This document shows positions 1-5,393 of a stretch of 5,393 nucleotides of DNA, in pieces. Every line of letters starts with the position of its first letter. The first letter of the stretch is position 1. Below the pieces are notes generated by a model that searched no databases, was not told where the DNA came from, and saw only the letters and a list, made by a program, of their open reading frames with translations. The position numbers and the translations under genes are program-made. This DNA is from JBFLVT01 sp036804525 (lineage in GTDB: Bacteria > Bacillota > Desulfotomaculia > Desulfotomaculales > JASEER01): the NCBI GenBank assembly GCA_036804525.1, contig DAIRSE010000060.1, positions 1 to 5,393 on the forward strand, written 5' to 3'.

Positions 1-55
1 CAATGGTTCCAATGTTTACGTGGGGCTTGGTACGCACAAATTTGGCCTTCGCCAT
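1..55 (-). CDS. tuf: Elongation factor Tu, N-terminal 18 codons (cut by window edge)
   Basis: EF-Tu carries aminoacyl-tRNA to the ribosomal A site as a GTP complex. Only the start is visible: the ATG at 55-53 opens MAKAKFVRTKPHVNIGTI, the near-invariant bacterial EF-Tu N-terminus; the P-loop (GHVDHGKT in the family) would begin just past the edge. The start is supported by AGGAGG at 68-63 with a 7-nt spacer. It is the last visible gene of the str cluster, 71 nt after the fusA stop. That gap (56-126) is AT-rich, unlike the surrounding coding DNA; I see no convincing -35/-10 pair or terminator in it, so co-transcription with fusA is the simplest reading. Identity is near certain despite the short stretch, because sequence and position agree. 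Confidence 0.96.
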   Translation of the reverse strand, partial: MAKAKFVRTKPHVNIGTI

Positions 56-126
56 GGGTCTTCCTCCTTATCTTAGTTTAGGATTATTTTTTGAAAGTTT
101 TAGAAACTTCTTAAAACTACCCGGCA

Positions 127-2196
127 TTAGCGATACTTCATAACCTTATCGGCAATGTTCGGGGGCATTTCTGCGTAGTGGGAAAACTGCATTGTATAGG
201 TTCCGCGTCCCTGCGTCCGGGAGCGTAGATCGGTAGCGTAACCGAACATCTCGGCCAGCGGAACCTTCGCCTCAACCACTCTCAGCTTGCCCCTCATTTC
301 CATTTCGTCAATGTGCCCCCTGCGGGCATTCAGGTCACTGATCACATCCCCGGTATATTCCTCGGGAACGACGATCTCGACCCTCATTACCGGCTCCAGG
401 AGGACGGGCCCGGCTTCCTCAACGGCCTTTTTAAAGCCCATAGAAGCCGCAATCTTAAAGGCCATTTCCGACGAGTCGACCGGGTGATAGGAACCGTCAA
501 GGAGGGTGACTTTAACGTCAATCACCGGATAACCCGACAGCACGCCGCTGTTCAGGGCTTCCCTTACTCCGGCCTCGACACCCGGGACGTACTCCTTGGG
601 TACCGCCCCGCCGACGACCTTGTTTTCGAAGACAAAGCCGGCTCCCCGCTCCAGCGGTTCCACCTGCAGGACGACGTGACCGTATTGTCCGCGCCCGCCC
701 GACTGCCTGATGAACTTCCCTTCGGCCCTGGCAGCCTTGGTCACGGTTTCCTTGTAGGCAACCTGGACGCGCCCCACATTGGCCTGGACTTTAAACTCGC
801 GCAGGAGCCGGTCCACAATAATCTCCAGGTGGAGCTCACCCATCCCGGCCACAATGGTCTGACCCGTTTCCTCATCGGTCCGAACCCGGAAAGTCGGATC
901 TTCCTCCGACAGGCGCTGCAGGGCGATGCCCATTTTATCCTGGTCGGCCTTGGTCTTGGGCTCAATGGCCACCGAAATGACGGGTTCGGGGAAATCCATG
1001 GCCTCGAGGATAATGGGTTTGCTTTCCTCACATAGAGTATCGCCGGTCGTCGTAAACTTAAGTCCGACAGCCCCGACGATGTCGCCGGCATATACGGCGT
1101 CAACGTCGACGCTCTGGTTGGCGTGCATGTAAAGGAGACGGCCGATTCTCTCTTTCTTGCCCTTCGACGAGTTGTAAATATAAGACCCGGATTTCAAGGT
1201 GCCGGAATAGACCCTGAAAAAGGTCAGCTTGCCGACATAAGGGTCAACCATGATCTTAAAGGCAAGAGCGGCGAAAGACTCGTCATCGCTGGTTCTTCGT
1301 CTCTCTTCTTGACCGGTGTCCGGCACCACGCCGACAATTTCGGGAACGTCCGTGGGGGCAGGCAGGTAATCGACGATAGCGTCCAGCAACGGCTGCACAC
1401 CTTTGTTCCGGAAGGACGACCCGCAGAGCACGGGAACGATGCTCACCGCCAGCGCAGCCTTACGCAGGCCCGCCTTGATCTCGTCCACCGAAAGTTCTCC
1501 GCCGTCCAGGTACTTGGCCATTAATTCTTCATCGGCCTCGGCGGCTGCTTCCAGTACCTTTTCGCGATATTCGGCGGCAAAGTCGGCCATTTCGGCAGGA
1601 ATCTCAGTTACCCTTATCTGTTTGCCAAGATCGTCGTCATAGTAAAGGGCCTTGTTGGCAACCAGGTCGATAATGCCGTGGAAGCGATCCTCCGCGCCAA
1701 TTGGCAGCTGGATGGCCACCGGGTTGGCCCCGAGTTTCTCGCGGATAGCTTTGAGCACCTCGAAAAAATCGGCCCCGATGCGGTCCATCTTATTGACGTA
1801 GCAAATACGCGGCACGCCATACTTATCGGCCTGCCGCCAAACAGTTTCGGACTGGGGCTCAACCCCGCCAACAGAGCAAAACACGGCTACCGCACCGTCA
1901 AGGACGCGCAGCGAGCGCTCTACCTCGATCGTAAAGTCCACGTGTCCTGGCGTATCAATAATGTTGATGCGGTGATCACGCCAGAAGCATGTCGTCGCCG
2001 CCGAGGTAATCGTGATACCCCGTTCCTGCTCCTGGACCATCCAGTCCATGGTCGCGGCGCCGTCGTCGACTTCACCGATCCTGTGCACCTTACCGGTGTA
2101 AAACAGGATGCGCTCAGTGGTCGTAGTCTTGCCGGCATCAATATGCGCCATTATGCCTATGTTGCGTGTCCGTTCAAGCGGCCACGGGCGCCCCAT
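127..2196 (-). CDS. fusA: Elongation factor G (translocase GTPase)
   Basis: EF-G is the cytoplasmic GTPase that moves tRNAs and mRNA through the ribosome and, with RRF, splits post-termination ribosomes. The 689-residue protein has normal family length and all GTPase motifs: P-loop AHIDAGKT (17-24), switch I RGITIT (59-64), DTPGH (81-85), NKMD (135-138) and the G5-like GSSFRNKG (259-266). Domain II follows (about 305-400), then domain III with GMGELHLEI (451-459), domain IV with SGGRGQYGH (499-507) and the tip segment HPVDSSEMAF (571-580), and domain V with GDVISDLNARRG (616-627). The N-terminus (PLERTRNIGIMAHIDAGKT) matches canonical EF-G rather than tetracycline-resistance or EF-G2-type paralogs. 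The ATG at 2196 is preceded by AGGAGG at 2212-2207 with a 10-nt spacer. It lies 29 nt after rpsG, so it is almost certainly co-transcribed with it. Stop codon is TAA. Confidence 0.99.
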   Translation of the reverse strand: MGRPWPLERTRNIGIMAHIDAGKTTTTERILFYTGKVHRIGEVDDGAATMDWMVQEQERGITITSAATTCFWRDHRINIIDTPGHVDFTIEVERSLRVLDGAVAVFCSVGGVEPQSETVWRQADKYGVPRICYVNKMDRIGADFFEVLKAIREKLGANPVAIQLPIGAEDRFHGIIDLVANKALYYDDDLGKQIRVTEIPAEMADFAAEYREKVLEAAAEADEELMAKYLDGGELSVDEIKAGLRKAALAVSIVPVLCGSSFRNKGVQPLLDAIVDYLPAPTDVPEIVGVVPDTGQEERRRTSDDESFAALAFKIMVDPYVGKLTFFRVYSGTLKSGSYIYNSSKGKKERIGRLLYMHANQSVDVDAVYAGDIVGAVGLKFTTTGDTLCEESKPIILEAMDFPEPVISVAIEPKTKADQDKMGIALQRLSEEDPTFRVRTDEETGQTIVAGMGELHLEIIVDRLLREFKVQANVGRVQVAYKETVTKAARAEGKFIRQSGGRGQYGHVVLQVEPLERGAGFVFENKVVGGAVPKEYVPGVEAGVREALNSGVLSGYPVIDVKVTLLDGSYHPVDSSEMAFKIAASMGFKKAVEEAGPVLLEPVMRVEIVVPEEYTGDVISDLNARRGHIDEMEMRGKLRVVEAKVPLAEMFGYATDLRSRTQGRGTYTMQFSHYAEMPPNIADKVMKYR

Positions 2197-2225
2197 TACC
2201 TAAAAACCTCCTAACAATATCACGC

Positions 2226-2696
2226 CTACCATCTGTAATGCGCAAAAGCCTTATTGGCTTCAGCCATCTTGTGAGTATCTTCCTTTTTCTTAACGGATCC
2301 GCCTACCCCGTTGGCGGCATCCATAATCTCGGCAGCAAGCTTTTCCCGCATGGTCTTGCCGCCGCGTGCCCTGGCGAAATTGGTGATCCAGCGGATGGCC
2401 AGGGTCTGCTTGCGCTCCGGGCGGACCTCGACCGGAACCTGGTAGTTGGCGCCGCCGACACGACGGGGACGTGTCTCAACTATCGGCATGACATTCTTCA
2501 TAGCCTGTTCAAAGACTTCAAGCGGGTCCTTCCCCGTTTTTTCGCGAATCTCGTCAAAGGCACCGTAAACGATTGATTCGGCAATACTCTTTTCTCCATC
2601 AAGCATAACCTGGTTGATAAGTTTCGTAACCCTCTTGCTGCCGTACACGGGATCGGGAAGAACGTCACGCTTGGCAACGGGTCCTCTTCGTGGCAC
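2226..2696 (-). CDS. rpsG: 30S ribosomal protein S7
   Basis: S7 is a primary 16S rRNA binder that nucleates assembly of the 30S head and lines the E site; in E. coli it also represses its own operon. The 156-residue protein is full length. Visible landmarks are the basic N-terminus MPRRGPVAKR, the beta-hairpin region with ETRPRRVGGANYQVPVEVRP (74-93), the RKQTLAIRWI segment (95-104) and the C-terminal AEANKAFAHYRW (145-156). The start is a GTG at 2696-2694; no in-frame ATG lies upstream, and MPRRG is the standard S7 start. Its Shine-Dalgarno is the G-rich GAGGGGGG at 2710-2703, less orthodox than those of its neighbours, and it sits 4 nt from the end of the palindromic element that fills the gap to rpsL. 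An out-of-frame ATG at 2700 opens only 11 codons. Stop is TAG. Confidence 0.99.
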   Translation of the reverse strand: MPRRGPVAKRDVLPDPVYGSKRVTKLINQVMLDGEKSIAESIVYGAFDEIREKTGKDPLEVFEQAMKNVMPIVETRPRRVGGANYQVPVEVRPERKQTLAIRWITNFARARGGKTMREKLAAEIMDAANGVGGSVKKKEDTHKMAEANKAFAHYRW

Positions 2697-2702
2697 ACAT
2701 TT

Positions 2703-2710
2703 CCCCCCTC
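2703..2710 (-). promoter_or_regulatory. Ribosome binding site of rpsG (GAGGGGGG), deciding a GTG start
   Basis: On the minus strand GAGGGGGG precedes the overlapping triplets ATG, GTG and GTG (within ATGTGTG, 2700-2694). Only the last GTG opens the S7 frame. From GAGG the spacer to that GTG is 10 nt; counted from the later Gs it is about 6 nt, while the last Gs are only 2 nt from the ATG. This favours GTG but does not exclude some initiation at the ATG. Confidence 0.7.
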
Positions 2711-2714
2711 ACTT

Positions 2715-2836
2715 GGGACTGTTGAAAAACTTCGCCTGGCTTTATCATGCTCGCCGCCCAGTGCTCACGTACCCACCAGTACGCTCCGCGCCGGCCGGCT
2801 TCGCCTTCCGCGCCATGCTCGTTTTTGAACATCCCC
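2715..2836. repeat. 122-bp symmetric imperfect palindrome in the rpsL-rpsG gap, likely dispersed intergenic repeat or MITE-like element
   Basis: The termini 2715-2730 (GGGACTGTTGAAAAAC) and 2821-2836 are inverted repeats matching at 13 of 16 positions. The exact midpoint (2775.5) is also the centre of a small perfect hairpin, CGTAC (2768-2772), loop CCACCA, GTACG (2779-2783). Between centre and termini are a 10-bp self-palindrome GCCGGCCGGC (2790-2799) and two direct copies of a CTTCGCCT...CATGCTCG module (2730-2753 and 2799-2821), each about 23 bp. It is GC-rich inside with A/T runs at the ends, begins 9 nt after the rpsL stop and ends 4 nt before the rpsG Shine-Dalgarno. I see no flanking target-site duplication and no protein-coding capacity. 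In RNA the termini could pair as a long basal stem. I infer a mobile or formerly mobile repeat because of this architecture; a single-copy regulatory structure is the alternative. Copy number cannot be judged from one window. Confidence 0.7.
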
Positions 2837-2845
2837 CATTTTTAA

Positions 2846-3220
2846 CTACTTCTTGGGCCTCTTGGCTCCGTACTTCGAACGTCCCTGGTTGCGGTTCTGC
2901 ACGCCGGCGGCGTCCAGTGTCCCGCGTACAATGTGGTAGCGCACACCGGGAAGATCCTTCACTCTACCCCCGCGCACCAGCACGACTGAGTGCTCCTGCA
3001 GGTTGTGCCCGATGCCCGGGATGTAACTGGTTACTTCGTAGCCGTTGGTCAAGCGAACACGGGCTACCTTGCGCAGAGCCGAATTAGGCTTCTTGGGTGT
3101 GGTAGTATAAACACGCGTACAGACCCCGCGCTTCTGCGGGCATTCCTTCAGGGCCGGAGAAGCGGACTTCTGCACGAGTCTCTCTCTCCCTTTACGCACC
3201 AGCTGATTGATCGTCGGCAT
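2846..3220 (-). CDS. rpsL: 30S ribosomal protein S12
   Basis: S12 sits at the decoding centre at the 30S interface, where it monitors codon-anticodon pairing and is the classical site of streptomycin-resistance changes. The 124-residue protein is full length and canonical: MPTINQLVRKGRE at the start, CPQKRGVCTRVYTTTPKKPNS (27-47), YEVTSYIPGIGHNLQEHS (61-78), and VRYHIVRGTLD (93-103). Counting Met as 1, Lys43 and Lys88 are both present, the residues that correspond to E. coli K42 and K87, so the sequence looks wild type for streptomycin sensitivity. Asp89, the residue equivalent to the RimO methylthiolation target, is also present. ATG at 3220-3218 is preceded by AGGAGG at 3233-3228, spacer 7 nt. 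It lies 66 nt after the L7Ae-like gene, with a hairpin in between. Stop is TAG. Confidence 0.99.
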   Translation of the reverse strand: MPTINQLVRKGRERLVQKSASPALKECPQKRGVCTRVYTTTPKKPNSALRKVARVRLTNGYEVTSYIPGIGHNLQEHSVVLVRGGRVKDLPGVRYHIVRGTLDAAGVQNRNQGRSKYGAKRPKK

Positions 3221-3254
3221 CCTTACACCTCCTCCAATGCAAGATTCATAAATA

Positions 3255-3280
3255 TGCCCCTTACGGCTTAGTAAGGGGCA
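3255..3280 (-). promoter_or_regulatory. Perfect 10-bp stem-loop between the L7Ae-like gene and rpsL
   Basis: TGCCCCTTAC (3255-3264) and GTAAGGGGCA (3271-3280) are perfect inverted repeats around a 6-nt loop. In the minus-strand transcript the structure starts 6 nt after the L7Ae-like stop and ends 34 nt before the rpsL start codon. The sequence that follows it (ATATTTATGAATC) has no run of Us, so it is not a standard intrinsic terminator. It could be a weak terminator or attenuator, an mRNA processing or stabilising element, or a protein-binding site. The hairpin itself is plainly visible; its function is not. Confidence 0.65.
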
Positions 3281-3286
3281 AGATTG

Positions 3287-3538
3287 CTAATCTTCTATGA
3301 CCGCTGCTGAAGCACAGTTTACAAGAATCCCGCAGAGTTTGCCTAATTCCTTCATCGTCGGCACCTCGACGATTGGAACGCCTCTTGCCTGGCAGGCTTG
3401 AATCAGCGGAACGCTTACATGTGCCTCGGCATCCTGGGCCACAAATACGACTTTCGCTTGCCCACGCTGTACCGCTTTTAAGGTTTGTTTGGTTCCCACA
3501 GTCTTTCGACGCGCGGATGTAAGCCTCTCGAAGGGCAC
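3287..3538 (-). CDS. L7Ae-family kink-turn RNA-binding protein (YbxF/RplGB type)
   Basis: This small protein belongs to the L7Ae/L30e/S12e fold. The Bacillus subtilis homologue YbxF, encoded at the same place between rpoC and rpsL, binds kink-turn RNAs; its exact cellular role is unsettled. From the GTG at 3538 it is 83 residues (YbxF is about the same size) and begins MPFERLTSARRKTVGTKQ. The family signatures are GTKQTLKAVQRGQAKVVFVA (15-34), where GTKQ marks the RNA-binding helix, and the MKELGKLCGI segment (62-71) near the C-terminus. A longer in-frame TTG start at 3556 exists but is unlikely: it would translate through the GGAGG Shine-Dalgarno and add six residues absent from homologues. 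It is the first gene behind the promoter at 3603-3574 and leads the str cluster. Stop is TAG. Family assignment is secure; function is by homology. Confidence 0.95.
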   Translation of the reverse strand: MPFERLTSARRKTVGTKQTLKAVQRGQAKVVFVAQDAEAHVSVPLIQACQARGVPIVEVPTMKELGKLCGILVNCASAAVIED

Positions 3539-3545
3539 GGCAAAT

Positions 3546-3550
3546 CCTCC
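3546..3550 (-). promoter_or_regulatory. Ribosome binding site fixing the GTG start of the L7Ae-like gene
   Basis: GGAGG at 3550-3546, inside the longer GGAGGGAGG, lies 7 nt before the GTG at 3538-3536. This is ideal spacing and identifies that GTG, rather than the upstream TTG, as the start codon. Confidence 0.85.
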
Positions 3551-3573
3551 CTCCAAGATTCACGCACTTAAAA

Positions 3574-3603
3574 ATAATAGCACCGTGGAGTTCCTTTTGT
3601 CAA
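3574..3603 (-). promoter_or_regulatory. Sigma-A type promoter for the str gene cluster
   Basis: On the minus strand TTGACA (3603-3598) matches the -35 consensus perfectly and TATTAT (3579-3574) matches the -10 consensus at 5 of 6 positions, with an 18-nt spacer. Transcription would start near 3567, leaving a leader of roughly 29 nt before the GTG of the L7Ae-like gene. The -35 box begins one base after the tandem stop of rpoC, and no terminator separates rpoC from this region, so the cluster may receive both read-through from rpoBC and its own initiation. Called from sequence only. Confidence 0.8.
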
Positions 3604-3607
3604 CTTA

Positions 3608-5393
3608 TTACTGCGACATCTGCAATTCCTCGGATTCCGCCACCACCTCCAGGTTACGATAGCGCGCCATTCCCGTACCCGCAGGTACCAGTTTGCCGAT
3701 AATCACGTTCTCTTTAAGGCCGAGCAGCGGGTCGACCTTCCCTTTGATGGCGGCCTCGGTGAGAACCCTGGTCGTTTCCTGGAACGAAGCCGCCGACAGG
3801 AAGGATTCAGTAGCCAGAGAAGCTTTGGTGATACCCAAAAGTACCGGCTTGGTCGTCGCAGGCCGGCCTCCCCTGGCTGCGACGCGTGCGTTCTCTTCCT
3901 CCAGGTCCAGGATATCGACCAGGCCGCCAGGGAGAAATTCGGTGTCCCCGGCGTCTTCGACCTTGACCTTGCGCAGCATCTGGCGGATCACGATTTCGAT
4001 ATGCTTGTCGTTGATGTCAACGCCCTGCATTCTGTAAACCCGCTGCACTTCTTGCAGGAGGTAGAGCTGAACGGCCCACGCTCCCTTGATCTTCAACAGG
4101 TCGTGCGGGTTTACCGAGCCTTCCGTCAGCTCGTCGCCGGCCTCCACGATGTCTCCGCTTTTAACCTTCAACCGTGCTCCGTAGGGAACAGCGTACTGCA
4201 TGCGTTCCCCGTTGGCGCTCGTAATCTCGATCTCACGCCGCCCTTTCTGTTCGCGGACCTCCACTGTCCCGCTGATTTCGGCGACCAGGGCCTGCCCCTT
4301 CGGCCTGCGTGCTTCGAAAAGCTCCTCAACGCGCGGGAGACCCTGCGTAATGTCTTCGCCGGCGACGCCGCCGGTATGGAACGTGCGCATTGTGAGCTGG
4401 GTCCCGGGCTCACCGATCGATTGCGCGGCGATAATCCCTACTGCTTCACCGATATCAACGACGTGACCGGTCGCCAGGTTGCGTCCGTAGCACTTGCGGC
4501 ACACGCCGTGACGGGTTTTGCAGGTCAGCGAGGACCGTACCTTGACGCTCTTGATGCCCAGGCTGACGATAAGCTCACCGGCGTCATCCTTGATCTCTTC
4601 GTTCTTCCGTACGATGACTTCGCCGGTCTCGGGATGCACGATGTCTTCCGCCGCAAAGCGGCCGATGATTCGGTCTTCGAGAGGCTCGATGACCTCCGAG
4701 CCGTCTTTGATTTCCGAAACTACGATGTAGTCCTTGGTCCCGCAGTCATCCTCGCGCACAACGACGTCCTGCGCGACGTCAACCAGCCGCCGCGTCAGGT
4801 ACCCGGAGTCGGCGGTGCGCAGGGCCGTGTCGGCCAGACCCTTGCGGGCGCCGTGCGTGGAAATGAAGTATTCCAGAACGGTAAGACCTTCCCGGAAACT
4901 GGCCTTGATCGGCAGGTCGATAATCCGGCCGGAAGGATCGGCCATTAATCCGCGCATACCGGCAAGCTGCCTGATCTGCTGGATATTACCGCGGGCACCC
5001 GAAGTAGCCATCATGTAAACCGGGTTAAAGCGGTCAAGCGTGTCAAGGAGTTCCTTCGTCACGGCCTCGGTCGCCTCGTTCCAGGCGCCGATAACCTTGC
5101 GGTAGCGCTCGTCAGCCGTGATTAAGCCGCGGCGGAACTGCTCCTCGACGGTCTCCACGCGCTTTTCGGTTTCCTGCAGGATCCGGCTCTTTTTCTCAGG
5201 GATCACGATGTCGTCGACGCCAATGGTTATCCCCGCACGGGTCGCAAAACGGAAGCCCAGTGACTTGACGCCGTCGAGAAACTCGGCGGTCTTAGCATAA
5301 CCCAATTTACGGTAACACTTGTCAACCACCTTGGCCAAGACCTTCTTGTCGGCGATCTTGTTGATGTACGGAAGGTCCTTGGGAAGGATGGAA
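3608..5393 (-). CDS. rpoC: DNA-directed RNA polymerase subunit beta-prime, C-terminal half (cut by window edge)
   Basis: Beta-prime forms the clamp and much of the active centre of RNA polymerase. The last 594 residues are present and open to the window edge (family length is about 1,150-1,200 in Firmicutes), so the catalytic NADFDGD motif lies outside. In fragment numbering, the segment ATSGARGNIQQIRQLAGMRG (129-148) precedes the bridge helix around STHGARKGLADTALRTADSG (178-197). Four cysteines that bind the second zinc are at 217, 291, 298 and 301. The trigger loop GIIAAQSIGEPGTQLTMRTF (319-338) is followed directly by HTGG, without the large insertion (SI3) of E. coli. The C-terminal region with EVQRVYRMQGVDINDKHIE (448-466), GLVDILD (490-496) and LGITKASLATESFLSAASFQ (519-538) is intact. 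The gene ends MSQ then TAA TAA. The apparent TTG start at 5338 is an internal leucine codon. Confidence 0.99.
   Translation of the reverse strand, partial: SILPKDLPYINKIADKKVLAKVVDKCYRKLGYAKTAEFLDGVKSLGFRFATRAGITIGVDDIVIPEKKSRILQETEKRVETVEEQFRRGLITADERYRKVIGAWNEATEAVTKELLDTLDRFNPVYMMATSGARGNIQQIRQLAGMRGLMADPSGRIIDLPIKASFREGLTVLEYFISTHGARKGLADTALRTADSGYLTRRLVDVAQDVVVREDDCGTKDYIVVSEIKDGSEVIEPLEDRIIGRFAAEDIVHPETGEVIVRKNEEIKDDAGELIVSLGIKSVKVRSSLTCKTRHGVCRKCYGRNLATGHVVDIGEAVGIIAAQSIGEPGTQLTMRTFHTGGVAGEDITQGLPRVEELFEARRPKGQALVAEISGTVEVREQKGRREIEITSANGERMQYAVPYGARLKVKSGDIVEAGDELTEGSVNPHDLLKIKGAWAVQLYLLQEVQRVYRMQGVDINDKHIEIVIRQMLRKVKVEDAGDTEFLPGGLVDILDLEEENARVAARGGRPATTKPVLLGITKASLATESFLSAASFQETTRVLTEAAIKGKVDPLLGLKENVIIGKLVPAGTGMARYRNLEVVAESEELQMSQ

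Noticed and set aside
97..117. AT-rich inverted repeat GTTTTA/TAAAAC in the fusA-tuf gap, considered as a terminator or attenuator
   Set aside because: Only six A/T-rich pairs with a 9-nt interior, no GC stem and no U-run on the transcribed strand. In a 71-nt AT-rich gap this is likely chance.
56..126. A separate tuf promoter in the AT-rich gap
   Set aside because: No TTGACA-like -35 with a properly spaced TATAAT-like -10 could be found on the minus strand, although AT-rich stretches are present.
2614..3087. Plus-strand frame of 157 codons running across rpsG, the palindrome and rpsL
   Set aside because: It overlaps two essential genes antisense and has no ribosome binding site or recognisable product; it does not give the palindromic element any coding role.
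2846..3220. Possible streptomycin-resistance substitution in S12
   Set aside because: Lys43 and Lys88 (Met counted as 1), the classical resistance positions, are both unchanged.
2226..3289. TAG stop codons in three consecutive genes (L7Ae-like, rpsL, rpsG)
   Set aside because: Mildly unusual for highly expressed genes, but rpoC and fusA use TAA and nothing suggests recoding; the reading frames end at the normal family lengths.
4001..4948. 315-codon open frame on the plus strand opposite rpoC
   Set aside because: It lies wholly antisense to conserved rpoC codons, its translation resembles no family I know, and long antisense frames are expected opposite GC-rich coding DNA. The same applies to plus-strand frames at 313-1035, 1123-1524 and 1678-2214.
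5336..5338. TTG as a start codon for a 576-residue protein
   Set aside because: The frame continues upstream to the window edge with RpoC-like residues (SILPKDLPYINKIADKKV), so this is an internal leucine codon of rpoC.

Overview
The window is an ordinary, highly conserved piece of a bacterial chromosome, with every gene on the minus strand. Read in the direction of transcription (high to low coordinates), it holds the 3' half of rpoC, a small L7Ae-family RNA-binding protein gene, rpsL (S12), rpsG (S7), fusA (EF-G) and the first 18 codons of tuf (EF-Tu). This is the rpoBC/str junction. The L7Ae-like gene between rpoC and rpsL, the strong AGGAGG-type ribosome binding sites, the GTG starts and an RpoC trigger loop without the large proteobacterial insertion all point to a Firmicute. 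The fairly high GC content and the protein sequences suggest a clostridial lineage such as the Peptococcaceae or Desulfotomaculum-like group. That placement is inference; no rRNA is present to settle it.

Layout: rpoC runs off the right edge and ends at 3608 in a tandem TAA TAA stop. One base later begins a near-consensus sigma-A promoter (TTGACA, 18-nt spacer, TATTAT; 3603 to 3574), which can drive the str genes independently of rpoBC. The L7Ae-like gene follows; its real start is a GTG at 3538 behind a GGAGG site, not the longer TTG frame. A 48-66 nt gap with a perfect 10-bp hairpin (3255-3280) leads to rpsL. The rpsL-rpsG gap (2697-2845) is filled almost completely by a 122-bp, GC-rich, symmetric imperfect palindrome (2715-2836) with inverted termini, which looks like a dispersed repeat or MITE-like element. 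rpsG and fusA are 29 nt apart, and fusA and tuf 71 AT-rich nt apart.

How the genes work together: RpoC is the beta-prime subunit of RNA polymerase; S12 and S7 are 30S proteins (decoding centre and head); EF-G and EF-Tu drive translocation and aminoacyl-tRNA delivery; the L7Ae-like protein is expected to bind kink-turn RNA. All reading frames are intact and carry their family motifs, with no frameshift or truncation other than at the window edges.

I found no undescribed multi-gene system. What deserves a second look is non-coding: the palindromic element inside the operon, pressed against the rpsG ribosome binding site where E. coli keeps its S7 autoregulatory site; the promoter at the rpoC stop; the hairpin before rpsL; and a 9-nt motif shared by the L7Ae-like and rpsL leaders.
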